Below are positions 27,901 through 42,900 of a stretch of 64,000 nucleotides of DNA, piece by piece (position 1 is the first letter of the stretch; each line of letters starts with the position of its first letter). The translations under genes were made by a program, and so were the position numbers. The notes under the pieces are model-generated. The model was not told where the DNA came from. It made no database searches and saw only the letters and a list, made by a program, of their open reading frames with translations. Source of the stretch: Membranipora membranacea (lineage: Eukaryota; Bryozoa; Gymnolaemata; Cheilostomatida; Membraniporidae); assembly GCA_914767715.1 (NCBI GenBank), contig OU612068.1, positions 29,698,001 through 29,762,000 on the forward strand. The letters are read 5' to 3'.

Positions 27901-30900
27901 TTATTGGCCCCATTTTATAGGTCTACATCAAGTAAGGTTCTCAATCTTCAAAATTGTGAAATTACCGTCAACATTTAGAACAGCAACTCCCATGAGAAAA
28001 CACAATAAGTTGTTTTGATATCCATATAATTAAATCAGAGATGGTGCAAAGACAAAACCAGTGAACCAACGTACATTTCTTTCTATTGTTGATAGATTCT
28101 ATTTTCAATCAGAATTATTTATTTACTTAAGAGAAGTAAATGGTTACTATGACACCGAGCACTTACGTTGAGGGTAACGTTGGTCTGCTGGGCCGTCCCT
28201 TCACTGGCAATCAGACTCTGAGACACAAGGTCAAAACTCACAATACCATAAGCATCATCTGAGTTCAGGATGATGACTCTGATGCTTGAGCCGGCGCCGG
28301 TGACCGCCCCTCTGGCGGGATTCACAAGCCGAACATGAAAAAATTTGTCATCTTCTGCTATCGAATCGTCGATTATAGTGATGTTTATATACGCATACCG
28401 CTGCCCGTCAGCAAACTGTACTTCACCGACCGAACTCTACATTGTCAAATAACAATCAAAATATTACACAATGACATGACGCTGTCACAATGGCTTGGCC
28501 AACATAAAGTACAACAGAAAGTGCCAAGTTATTACATGGCTCACTTGTTGAGCTGTCCCTGTAACAGTATAAATATAACATAAGTATATAGTGGTTGGGC
28601 AGGTCCATCCAAGTGCAAAGGCAGCAGTCCAATTATGAGCAGATGAAAATATCAAAGCCATAAATTCATCTTATTTTACTTTTTGTTGCATCCGTTCAAG
28701 GTCATAATTTCGGTACCTTGAGGAAACTAATCATTCAGCCGAGTTATTTTCAATGACATGGAAAACCTACCAAAGAACCTAGATGATATTATAATATATA
28801 ATATGTGTTAATTCAACACAAAGGGCGGATGATTTTTCTCAATGAAAGGCACGAGAGAATAGGCTTGCTATAAACGCTTGAATCTGATTGGCTCGGAGAA
28901 ACAGTCTCTTGTTTTTTTCCTGCAGGACAACTGCTATAAAAGGCGTTTGATAACTGTTTAGAAGCCACACAAAGCTTGTACACACTGGAACAACCTTCAC
29001 GCATCTACACAATCAACTGAATACACAACGACGACAGAGAAGATGCTACGATTAATTATCTGTATAGTTATGCTGTCAGCGGCAGCACCAGTGCGAGGGA
29101 ATCCACTGAGTTCACTGCGTAACTCTATAGTGGAACAGGTAGAGAACAACACAAACATCATCTTGCAGAGAGTGGAGCAGATGGTGGAGCAGAGGGTCAG
29201 TAAACTGCTAGACAAAGTTTACACTCTCGATTTAGTAGCAGAGACTTTGATGAATGCGACCAGGCACATTCAGCTGAACACTACGTTTGGGACGGTCGGT
29301 GATTTGGGAGAAAGATGTCTCAGTGGATTTAGATCCTTCCCAGGACTCAACAAATGCTACTAGTAAGTACAGAAAAAGTTAGTCCCATGCAGTCAGTTGC
29401 TGTAAAACTTGCATTTCTATAATTATTTTATGATTCAACAAGTCGAACAATTCAGATGTGAATTTTTATATTGTAAAATTAATGTTTTGAGCTTACATTT
29501 TTGCGCCTAACATAATACAGTATGCTAACCCAGGTTACTAATTTTAACCCAAAAATTTGAGCTTTATCAGGATAACAATTCATATTGTTTGCATTGATTT
29601 CATATTCGTTTATATTTTTTTCAGCTTCTCAAATTATAAGTTGGACTGGTTTGGGGCCAAGGAGCAATGCCACCAGTTTGGCAACGGTGTAAACCCGGTA
29701 ATGCTGGACACCACACGCAAACAGTATGCTTTGAGACATCTCATCAAAAGTGACCCAAGTAAGTACAGCATCGCAACAAAATCACCAACAATATTATGCC
29801 CTTATAAATGTGCATAATACATCTCTGTCCCATAAATGGCTATGTTTACGTTGACTTTGTGAGGCAAAAAAAATGAAATGGATTCAGTTTTTACAACTTT
29901 CTACCACTTCTACTATCATTGCCATGTGAACATAAACTTGAACTTTGACAGTAGAAGAAAACAATGTTATGATTTGGCATAATTACTGGTTAAGATGTAA
30001 GCTCTTACTGATCCTGATAATAAAAAACCTATTTAAAGGGCAACCAAGGTTTCGCAGAAATGCATCAATGGGTAGTAAATAATTTGCTAGGCAGCATCCG
30101 CTTTGTGCATTAGGCGATGCAAATTTCAAAGAAGTTGCTGACTCTAAGCTGGGTAACACTTCAGTTTAGGGGAGGTTCCAAGACATTGCTGTAATGATGA
30201 TAGAACTCAGGCTAAATAATGACGGGGAACAGGAAATTGCTCTGTGGTATTCGATTTTAGCTGGGTTCGAGTACCTGATGGATGAAATGTTTCACAAACA
30301 TTCTGGCTGAATAATCATTCGAATTAGATTTTGCCTATGTAGAAGATGCAATCTGCTATTTATAAATGAGAAGTTGTTTGAAACCCTGGTTGCACTCTAA
30401 TGAATGTTTCTAACTCTGTTACAGCGTTAAAAACTATAAAGAAATGGTGGACCGCTGGAGCAAGCTACAGCTCAAGATGGTTCTGGTACTCAAGAGATAA
30501 ACAGACTCATCTATTCGGTGGATTCTGGGCTGATAGGAGATCGTCATACATCGCTCCGATGGATCAGTGTATCTATCTCGATGCCAACTACGAATACTTT
30601 TGGAGAAATATAAGCTGTGGGGTAAATAACCAGAGCCCCACTCATCACTTTATATGTGAACACAATCCTAAACCACTGATAACTCAACAAGATACCAACG
30701 GCATGGCGCAACGTCTCCAAACAATAGACCAATCAGGCGAGTCAAAAATCCTCCCAATAGATCCGCAACAATATAACCATCAGCCGGCACCAGAACAGGA
30801 TCACTTTGTAGCTTTAGGTAATATCTTTGATCAGGTACCAGATAACAGTAGCGAGCAGGCACCCTAATATTTGTGACCAGCTATGATGATGTTTGACGAT

Positions 30901-33900
30901 GATGATGACAGTAATTTCCGTCTTTTTCTGACTTTCACCAAAGGCAGTATTAATTCTCTAACAAACCAAAATGCATAATAAGGTTTTTGCATAAAAGTTA
31001 TACATTATAATATATTATGCTCTTTTTGTATGCTTATTTATGGCAGTACACATCCATGGATTAAATATTCAGATGGCTTTTTTTATGCTTTATTGCTTAC
31101 TTTCCTGTATTTTTCAGTATTTCTAATGTTTAATACAGATTCTTGCTCATGCATATCCAAGACCATAAAAGTCCACAAGTTGCTATCGCATTATAAGGAA
31201 TCCAACACCAACTTTCCTCAAAAGTTCTGCATAGCATCTTTTATTGAATTTAAATTGACTACATCTAATTGAAATAATCTGCCATGGATTGTTTTGATGT
31301 CAATAGAATCTATAAGATTAATAGAACAGCAGTATTTTGAACATCCAAGTTTTTGTTCGGTGAATTTATGCTGGATGATGAAACGATGATGAAATGATAT
31401 CTATACCTCTCCTTTGTTTATGAAATAAGAAATGTGAATCAAGTGGTAGGGGTGACCAGAAAAAGATGATCAATACTCAGACTAGCTGATACTCCTCCTG
31501 ATCACCTGATCTCCTGGTCACAAGCACACAGGGTGATACTTCTTAAAAAAGTAATAAACTGGTCATGAGAATAATATGTGGTGGTAGACTCTCATATTCA
31601 GTCTATACACAGAGCTCCAAGTGGGAAAGCTCATGGGAAAGCTCCATGGGGGAGTTAGAGTATATCCTCACAAGCTAAGAGAAAGTCTGAGATCATGTCG
31701 AGAAACTTAAAACTTGGTCTCATCACTCAATCTATACCTAAGACACTAAATAGTCTATACTAGATATTGGAAATTCAGGTTACCACAATTTATTATTGCT
31801 GTTTGGCATAGTGTTTTATGTGTTTTCTATGAGTTCTACTATCATTCATGTGGAATGCCACAAATTCCACTTGCTTTCTGATTCAGACCTCACAACACAA
31901 AGTCTCTAGCCTAACACATTTTTGAAAAAATTCTAAAACGGGCCCATGATTACATTATCAAGTCTGATGAGTTGTTTGGTGGCTGAGAATTTATACAACT
32001 AGATTTTGCTGACCGCTCTATAAAAATATAACTATTTAGGGATGAGCGGTATTCGATCAGACATCAAGCAGACAGACACTCACCACATAATCAGGGTCAC
32101 TGACTCCGCTACTCTTAGCTGTGCCATCATCTGTTCTCCACTCTACACTGATCTCTTCTATCAGACCCTGAGCTCTCTCCACAAGAAGTCTTACTACACT
32201 CACCGACTCACTAACTCTTATCTGAGGGAGTTATAGAGCAAAGTACACATATACTTGAATATACATATAAGATATACATTATCAGAGTGTGTGGGAACAG
32301 GCACCATATTTGTGTGTTTATTTGATGAAAGTTGAGAACACCAGCACAGAAAAGTAGGCGAGAAGTGATGTACATTAATTAGTAAATTGACAATCAGCTC
32401 AGGATTTCTCTGCCCTTCATTTCATCTGTACTGATTTTTGAAAAAAATCATCTTTGTCACCAATGCTAATTGACTAGCAAATCCAGTCAAGAGCTATTGA
32501 GCCACACAGAGCTCCGAGTTGATCCACTTGTGTAAAACTAAGCAAGTAAGTATTATATGATATGAGTCAGGATAGAGCGGAGGTATATATCTACCTCAGG
32601 TTGAGTCTCTGATACAGGGATTATCGTGTCTCCCTCCACCATCACTCCTGTACGTGAAAACTGCAGCAGTCCATTGGGTAGATCATTCTCTACTATAGAA
32701 ATATTAGACACAGCTGTGAGGGCGTCAACACTCGCCCCACTTAGCGGTGTAGAATCCTGACCATCTAAGGCTAGAGCTGATACTAATACCACAGCAAAGC
32801 TCTCCTGTAGCTCGGGAAGGCTGTCAGATACGGACATGAATTCTATTGTCTGAAAATATAACAATATCTCATTCTCAGGCGAGAGCAGGTAACCCCAAAC
32901 AAGAAAAGGGCACTGACAAGACAAAATAATAAATAAAACTAGAAACGGTAAAAATATTTGCAAGCAAATATAAAGGAATACAACCAATATTTTTGAATAT
33001 CGAGGTCATATGGCATCATAATTGATGATGTCATAAGACTCGGTATATGCCAAAACCCCCTTATCCCAAGTTTCAACTCAATCGCATGATGATAACTGCT
33101 AATCGACAGCAATTCACTGTTTGCAACGGCCATATTGGATATCGGGTCATGTGACATTAAAATTGATGATGTCATATGACTCGGTATAGGTCAAAACCCC
33201 CATATCCCAAGTTTTAGCTCAATCGCATGATAAGAACTGTTAATCGGCAGCAATTACCTGTCTATGGCTGCCATATTGGATTTCAGGTCATGTGACATCA
33301 AAATTGATGATGTCATAAGATTCGGTATATGTCATGACCCCCTTATCCCAAGTTTTAGATCAATCGCATGATAAGAACTGCTAATCGGCAGCAATATACT
33401 GTTTATGGCGGCCATTCTGGATATCGGGTCATGTGACATTAAAATTGATGATTTATCATAAGATTCGGTATGTCATAAGTTTAAACTCAATCGCATGATT
33501 TGTTCTCAAGATATCATCAATATAAACGTCAAAACCTCCTTCACTAATTAGTCTAATTAGCGAGTGTTACATAACAATTCAAAAACTCATTTAATAATTT
33601 CTCATCTAGACATATGGAACTATGTTGTGACGAGGTTGCATCGAATCCTGCCTGGTGGTTCTTGACTTATAGAAGGCTAAAAAGTGTTGCAAGAATAATA
33701 ATAAACCCTACTAAAACAAAAGGAATGCAACTTTGTTGCATTCCTAATAAGTAATCTATATGCTACTGAACTTTAGGTTTCCATTAATTTTCTGGCTCAT
33801 CACTAACATTAAAATATTTCCATTCACACTCTGTACCTATGGGCGGTTTTTATTGTTATAAAGCTACTTAAATGCTATTGAGCGGTCATTGCTTCAATGA

Positions 33901-36900
33901 GGTGTAATTCCATAGTTGCCTTGTGCCAGCTGGCCCTGAAGGTGAAAAACTTCTTCAAGTAATCGCTTTCTCCTACTCAAGTGGTGTTTAAATGTTGACA
34001 ACAAAATTTAAATTCTAATACAATCACCTATTCCATAGATTGCCTCATCTCAAACCAGTGCAAAAGTAAGCACCGCTATAACACCATTAGCAGCTTATAT
34101 TCTCAGAATGGGCAACAACACACTTTATATTACATCATATCTGTCAGAGCTCTGAGTGTTTATTAACAAACCCATTGAGTACATCTGCTCTTCTTCTCCC
34201 ATTCAATGACTTGAAATTGAAAGTGACGCAACCCGGAAGTTCACTGAACAAAATACTATAATGGGGACATAAATAGTCCTTGAAGAACCTCTTCCAAGGT
34301 CATTATCAAAATTTTATTGAAAAGCTGGCGATAGTGATGGATCTGATGTGATTTTGGAGTTTGTAGTGTAGACGAGGGGAGCTGGTCAGCAAGCTAATTA
34401 TTATTCAAATTACCTGTCTGAGCTGACCAGGTGAGAAGGTTATCTCCCCTGTAGAGTTAATGAAATCGTCTGTATTCTGGGTCCTCAGGCCGTCAGACGA
34501 ATACTCATCTATCCTCCATTGTACGGACACAGTACCTGTGAATCACAGAGAATCAGAGTGATTTGTTATTGATGTTTGAGGGTTAATGTCCTCGTTACTT
34601 CCACACAACAGAACTGTAAGTACCCAACAGCTGTTACATAACAAAACAATAATGTGATGTGATATCACTCTAATAGGGCATCAACATCAGATGGCACAGA
34701 CTAACACATTACAATATAATAAACCGGGAATACATAAATATATCATAATGTATGATGAAATTCCTGATGTATATTAGAAATACCACATAAAATATAGTAA
34801 AATCTCGAACAAAAGAGTTCCAACTGGCTTTATTTGCACATGATTCAGATTAACTTTATTATCACATCTTGCCACTTAGGTAAAGTATCCTAGAAAACAC
34901 AATGCATGTATATAATAATCACATACACAAAAATCTTTACTTAGCAAAATTTGAAAATGGTAGTTGTTTTTTTCAAAAATATCTTATGTTTTGTGAAGAA
35001 GAGTTTTGGGATGGATTAAGAAGACTTTACTTTACCTGCATCACCACGCTCTCTGTTCACCACACAGGAGTAAGATGTACCCTCAACAGCCATCTGAACT
35101 GGCTGACATAATCCCTCGAATCCAAACAATCCGTTAGCATTGTCACTTTTCAGAACTGTAAAGAAAAATGTCCGGATTAACTGTCATTCACAAAAATACT
35201 AAAATACACAATAACATGCCTTGACTACGAAAAGACACACTTTTTATTTATTGAAATTATGATATTGCTGAGATCGATATCTGTGTTTCTCTAAAAACCT
35301 TAAGTGTTCAACAGGTTCGCTAGAAAATTTACGGATAGCAGAAGTCTTATTCTATGCATATTGTATAAACCAATTTTTTCTCATGATTTCTCAAGTATTT
35401 CTAGAGAAGGTATTAATGTAAATTGGCTCACCAGTTAACTTAGCTAGATGATCACTAGAAGAGATCCTTGCACCTCCTTTACTAGTAATGAGTATAATGG
35501 AGAAGACCTCATTGCTCTCCGCCTCCACATCTTGTTGTGATGAGATGGAGAGAGAATCTGAGTATTGATCGGTGGAGAAGGAGAGGACTCCGGATATCGG
35601 GACGACATCCAGACGGGAAGGATAAGTTACTGTCTCTATAACCTCTCTGTTATCATTAAATAATAAACAAATCACCATTAATATGATCAATATAACTTTC
35701 TCTGATGATTTACATACAGACATATGGAGATTGATAAACTGGGCAGCTAAGTTTAATATTTTAATCAGCGATTCCACTCATTAGATGAAATTTTGGGTCC
35801 TTCTGTCAGGACGAAAGGATGTTTATTAAAGAACTGGCCAACAGAATATTATCAAATTTGTAACTTTTGAAACTTTGTTGCGAACTCTTACTATTTCACC
35901 TAAATAAAAGTCATTTAAATTATGGCCAGGGGATATTCGCACGGATAAACGCGACTAATTTTCTTATCAAATGGCTGAACAAACTGTTTCACTGAGTGCC
36001 CGCAGGTCTCAAACTCGGAATTAAAATCAGAGTCTGCTCAGGAGACATTTTTTTTTACTAGCAACAACCAGAAACACAAAGCCACATTCAATTTATATGT
36101 GTATCAGAGGTAACAGGGCCACAGAGTATCTTATACTGTATACGTAGTAATCTATCTCCACAGTGCATCAGTTTTTTTAATTTAAATATCAATAAAGCAG
36201 TACAGAGAGTTGGATTTTCCTCTCATATAAGGAATCTCATACAGGGAGTTGGACATTAACCTCTTAGATAAAGCAAGCAGCTAATACGTCATCATGTTTG
36301 TGTCTCAGTTATTTATGTTACCCTTAGAGGAAATCATGTAACGGTGGTTAGACCAAGTAAGGGGGGCGGTTAGCCCAGGTAATACACAAACAAGGCTAGA
36401 CACAACAAAAACCTCAGGTCACATTTTTATGTATTTTCCAGGTAATGGACAGGTACTTCTTGATAATAGATTAGAGCAGGATGTTGTTATGTTACAGCTG
36501 TCCTTGAGACTTGACCTTGAATTGTTAGTATATACATGTACTTACACTGGTGTAAGCTTCCTGTTATATATTCTCAGGTCTTGTATAAGGCCTGTATATC
36601 TGTCACTTATCTCTGCTGAGGCTCCAATGTATATCGGCCCAGAGTCATCTACTCTTGATTCAGGAATTCTGGCAAATTGAAATAAACTTTAGATAGTGCC
36701 AAATATTGTTATGACTTGCTTAGTTGGGTATAAGCATATTACACCTGAGATAACAAAGCTCAAAGGAGCCGGCTATGTGTGGCATTGCTTACACAGCTCA
36801 GGACATGAAAAGTCATTGAGAATATTAGCAACATCAGCCAGTACGAGCAGAAACCCAAATAAAAAACAATTTTTCTCAATTGAATGTCAAATATTATGAG

Positions 36901-39900
36901 GTGATTATTGAAAATGTAAAGTCAACTTCAGTAATATTTTTAAAACAACATCAAATATTGACATAGCACGCTGAACAATCTAGTACAACAATTAATAAAA
37001 TAGGTGTCTGAACTTTTGACAAGTGCAAATCTTTGACACCAGTGAACAGGTTAAGAATCGGTTAGCGATGAACAATCAGTAAACTTACATCTTCTGAGAA
37101 GCAAGTACTCCATTCAGAACAAAGTCAGCAGTGGAGCCCTGTACATTGATCAGTAGATGGTGCCAGCCTGATCGGGAATTCCCCGAGCTCCATATCACTT
37201 GTACTGTATCCATTTCCTGTAACATTATGATACGTAGCAGGGAAATTTTACCAGGATCTATCAGTAAACAAAATTACCCGCCCTGATAATATTTGGTTAT
37301 AACAAAAATATTTTGAGCAAAATATGACATACACACCATTATCTTTACTATGAATTTAGGAGCCATGAAAATTTATAATCACTTGCAACATAATTTGGAT
37401 ACAAATATATGCAATCGGGTAGTTCTCATAGGGTTATCTCCCTATGGGTGAACCAAAATTATAAAAATATGTTTTATTGGTATTTCTGTGTGGATAGCGT
37501 AAACAAGTCATGAAGTTCAGTGGGTGGCTGTCACTGATATATGATCATACGAGAGCATACCATCGTATCCTGATTTAGAAGAGAGAGACTGACAGTGACA
37601 GGTGCTCCATCTGTGTCACCTGTCATCCTCATAGTGTAATATATAAGCGCACCACTGTCAGATGCTTTAGTCAGAATGAAACCATTACATCCGGGAGCAG
37701 GTTTCACCCAGGTAGATATAGCAAAGTCTGTGATAACCCAGTTCTGTATATACTCAGAACTAACCACTCCGATACTTCCTAATAAGCAGATAAAAACAAG
37801 GATGGTTATTTCCATCCATTAACGCAATGAAGAATCAAACCGCATAGTTTTATTTGTTTTTGATATGTCTTATGATTTCTAGTGTTATAAAATATTCTTA
37901 ACGTAAAATATTCCAAATTCTTCATTTTCCGGATATACATTATACCAGGTGATTTTATTACGTCAACACTATTGTTATTGTCTGCCCCACCCTCGTCGAG
38001 AAATGTCAACAGGCTCAAGTTCACAGGATACATCAGCTGTGTCCATCAATCAAATAGTCGATTAGATAACATGCACTCAATGTCGGACGTTTGAGAAAAA
38101 AACATCTCGAGTTTCCTGGAATGGACATCAGATGACAGCCCCGGATACGGATCAACAAAGCGCAGGTGGGACAGAGGGGTAACACGAGTCGCTGTTTGGG
38201 GTAACGTGAGTCGCTGTTTGGGGTAACATGAGGCGGATAGGTGTATGGAGTATTACGAGGCGGATAGGTGTAACCTTTGGCTATCTAATAAAACTTATTT
38301 TATTATGGACAGTGCATGTACATCAAATCTGTATATCAGATTCATTTCCATTGTTATCCATTGATATAAAAGCTTATTTTACTTCACGTGAATCACCAGA
38401 GATTTAAATGAGCTTGTGAGGAGATACATTTTTGTTAGCAAGTATGGTCACTGGCCCAAAGCAATTATAGTGATTGTGATTAATTTTTCCTGTTTAGTTG
38501 TGAATTTGATAATTTAACAAAGTATGAAATTTAACCTGAAATTTGTTGAGTTAAACAAATTAGTTATCCTGACAACAAAATGAATGCCAATATAAACCCA
38601 CAAAAACAAAAACCTGAATTCTAACCCTAGTAACAGAAGATATGGGCTGACAACATAGCTGATTATATGGCTCCACACATTAAAGCAGAAAAGTACCAGT
38701 GAACATTAGAAAATACCCCACTGATAAGTTTTACTACATCCGCATTACGAGATGAAAATAGCCCAATATTAGTCAGTCTTATAACATGTCAGGAAGTACT
38801 CTTCATAGTTTTGTATATAAATCTTACTTTTTTGTGAGTAAAGTAAGAACAGCTTTAAAAACCGGATAGGAAGTAAAATACCTGTTACAGGCTCAATAAC
38901 ATGTTTTGACACAAGTTCTCAAAATTTTAACGTCATTTATCCAGGTGCAGATAGAAAAAAATAAACTCCAAAAATTTACCCTTGTCAAAGTGTCAGGAAT
39001 TTTTACAACAAAAACAAAAATGACATACTTTAGCTAAACTGCCTCTTTCCACGTATTTGGTGATTATAGGTTTATTCAGCAAGCAGAGATACCATGTTTA
39101 CATCGCAGATGTCTTAAATATTACAACATTTATTAAAAAAGTGTTTTATATTCTTACCTTGTTCACCCGTAAAGTTGTACGAATCACTCTGAGAGCCTGG
39201 TCTGCCGGAGCCTCCAGGTGCACTCAGAAGCTTGGCTCTCTTATCACACAGGAACAATAAATCATAAATCTGAGGCAGAGTCCCGGCTATCTGTGCTGAG
39301 AAAACCTCCCATAAGATCTGTGAGGAGTAATAAAAAACAAATAATTATGAAATACAAAATACAAAATTTCTCAGTTACATATTTGTCAAGGTTTAATTTG
39401 TTAGTTTACGTGCACATAACTAGGCACTATATACATGTATGGTCTAGGGAAGACCATAAGCAATGTCATTATAAAGCTTGTAGTACGTTATAAGTTTTGT
39501 GTCTATGGGAAGTCGAAGGACAAAAGTGCCGGAGGATAATTAAACTTTGTACTTCAGAGATAATATTAGATATTATCATTCAATAATCAAATATGAAAAT
39601 AGGATAGCCATTGTCTGGGCAACCCAGCAATGGAAGAGTACGTGTATGAGTTACCATTGTGTAACCTCAAACATCACAAAAATGATGCAATTGAAAAATA
39701 ATAGACCTGACGTGACCACCGATCAACAAAAACAAGCTTAATCTCATATAAAATCCTTTTCCATGAAATCAAGCGATCAGATGAGAAACAAAGATAAATG
39801 GTGAGACATACTTTGGTCTGATGGCTTTGAATGAAAGACACCCTCTGAATATTGTTAGCAATAAGGCATCCCATAGCATCTTTTGTTACATGAAAATTCA

Positions 39901-42900
39901 ACAGAGTTTTTTCTTTGTATTAACCCTCGCCGCTTTGTGAACAATAAAAGATTAAAATCGAATCAAAATATAATCATGGAGATCAGACTGACCTCCACAT
40001 TTCCTGACAATCCCTGATTTCTGATCACACTGAATGTAGTACGAGTTGTGTTCTCTTGTCCTTGTATATAATCTTCAGCTACTGTATGTTCCCGAGATTC
40101 AGGTGAGAATAAGAACACACCAGATGGATCATCATTAGTAAGTACTGTTATATCCACAGATGTGTGGAGTGAGGAGAGAGAGGCTTCCTGATCTCCTGGT
40201 CCTCCACCTGTATATCACACAGAGATGGAGATTAGATACATCCGAGGGTGTGGGGGGCTTGAGGGGAATATCACATAGAAACGATCCGATGTGAAGTGAA
40301 GATATTTTGCAGATGTTTTTGTCTATGGTGTACATTTTTATAATGATGTTGTATTACCATGAAGGGCCAGTATTAGCTTTTATACCTTGTGCTAGAAATC
40401 TCAAACTTTGTGCAGATAGAAATCAGATGTGGTTATTTCAGTGCATTTCATAAATAGGTAATAAATGGCTGAAGATGTGGTGGAGTGTGAAACACAAAAA
40501 AAAAGTTGTAAGTAGAATATCGAAACAATTCACATAAAAAAAAGTACAGACACTCTAACCTACCTATCACAGGTTCTGTATTCATAACTGTATGAGATGA
40601 AAGACTATACATGAATGTTAAACCTACATAACATTACAAGGACCTAACATCATAGACAGACAGCAGTAATACACGGAACCTCACCAGTAAAATTACATGC
40701 AATGAAGCAAACTATGGGAAAACTTGAAAATACAAATCATAATTATGATGACTGGAGGGCACATGAAGAATTCTTAAATGATTTGTAATAACTAACCTGT
40801 CACATTGTAAATCTGTACTTTATAAGTGATATCATACTCAGGTACACCATCTGATAGGATGACCAGTGATAGAGTAGACTCACTCTGCCCATCAGCGAAG
40901 CGTACAGAACCCGATACCCTCTGAAACTGATCACCCATAGTCAGGTCTGTACCGTTAGAGTATGTGATCTTCCACTTTATGGTAACCATTCTAAACGCTC
41001 CCTCATCACGAGTAATGCTTCAAATATAAATAGAGATGTTAGAAAATGAGAAGGTAACTCTGCACTGACGAGCTAAACATGTCAAATATTACATACATCC
41101 TACACACAGTTCGTTAACTACAGAACACACTATGTTACGAGGTGTACAGTTATTTGTATAAAGTTCTGGGTAGGATTATTAAGATATTGTTCAAAGAAAC
41201 ATCTTGTTTGTCATTACACAATGAAAGATATTATGGTTCCTTCACCTTTCTGATAATTTTGTCACCGTTAGCGGGAAAAGAATGTTGTTCTTTAACGTTA
41301 TCCTATTTAAATCAGAATTGAATCAATAGTAATAATAAGTTTGATGAGGGAGGAGTGATAATGAGCTTACCCGAGTATCACCTCATCTCCCTCTCTAGTG
41401 TTGAGGCTGTAAGGAGCTCCGAATCTGAACACTCCATTAGCGTTATCATTAGCTGTTATTACAACTAGAGCTTCTGTCATGTTGTATATCACTATATCTC
41501 CTGATAATTATATAACGTAGAATATAATATATGTGTGTACTGGTAGACTGACATGAGTACTTATAGGTAGAAACATCTTAGTATTATCCTATATGTAAAG
41601 CGCCAACCAACTAAGGTGAATTGCTTTGAGAATTCAAATTAATCTCAGAGGCTTGCGTAAAGGGGAGGTAGTGAGAATATGCACAAACTCAGTTATTGTT
41701 GGCAGCAGTTAGTGTATAATTGGTGCTGTTATGTACAATGTACCTCTAGGATTGAAGAGCTGAACATAGAAATACTCCAGAGACTCAGGCTCAGTATCAT
41801 CATTAATAGAGATTGTGATGATGACTTCTGTTTGTCGGACAGCAAAATCCAGCTCTCCAACAACCTGTTAAATATCCGTTAAGTATTTGGTGTGAAAACA
41901 GCTAGACTAGACATTCCAGGGAGAGGGACCATGGGTAATTTACATTACAGTTACACATAATAAACCTAATTTTAGCTATGCAGCATTAGTTATGCAGTAT
42001 TGGTTAGTATGAGAGTTGTGCATTCATTGCAATAATCTAGATCTGAGAGCGCAATTCCAAAATTAGAGTATCATTTATCTAGAGGCACATCGTTTTTTTA
42101 TACTCTGTAGCGTTATAAACTCATCGAATAATATTATCTTACCTGCTCATAATCGTTACTCATGGCCGATCCATTAACAGTCCTGTAGCTGAGAGCAGCA
42201 GCTTTACTATCATCTGATCTCATTACTCTGAGTAAAGCTACACCTCCTTCTGATGCCTCTACCATACCAGGAGCTGTAAGACAAGCAATGGTCACATAGC
42301 TACGGTCACAGAACCAACTGTCAAATAGCTACTGTCACAGAATCTACTATCACATAGCTATTTTTCATAGGATCAACTTTCTCTTTGCGACTGCCATTAC
42401 CTTGACTTTTACATAATTAAGTCATTTAATTAACTGTTATTTAGCTGCTGTCACGTAAGAAAATATTAAAGTAATATAACCAAAAAAAATATGATGATTT
42501 TTTCCTCTCCATACCCAAGCAAGGACAATCACACCTATGGCACAAAGGCCCATTATTCAGTGACTCAATGACATCCTATGCTCGCTCCAACCAAGGAGTT
42601 AGAGACTATCCTCAGTCTCCCCCTTTTCCTACAGTGTAGCATATCTGCAGCTTATAGAGTGGAGCACTCATCAAATGAGTGTGATTGAAATGGAGCTAAG
42701 TACCAGGTTCTAAAAAGCATTGATCAAGACTTACGCTGGAAGTAAACAGCTACGTCGTTATTGATAACAGTTACAGTTACTGTGTTAGGAGAAGATAATT
42801 CGGCACCGTTCAAAGGGTCAAATAACTCAAGAGTGAAATCTTCTACACCTTCAGGAACCTGTATAATGACAATATATTATTGACATTTAATTCGGGTGCA

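Noticed and set aside
29043-30867. Plus-strand lectin exons as shadows of ADGRV1
   Set aside because: The frame has its own signal peptide, splice sites in phase and TATA box. The minus strand here lacks Calx-beta motifs, so it is a real separate gene.
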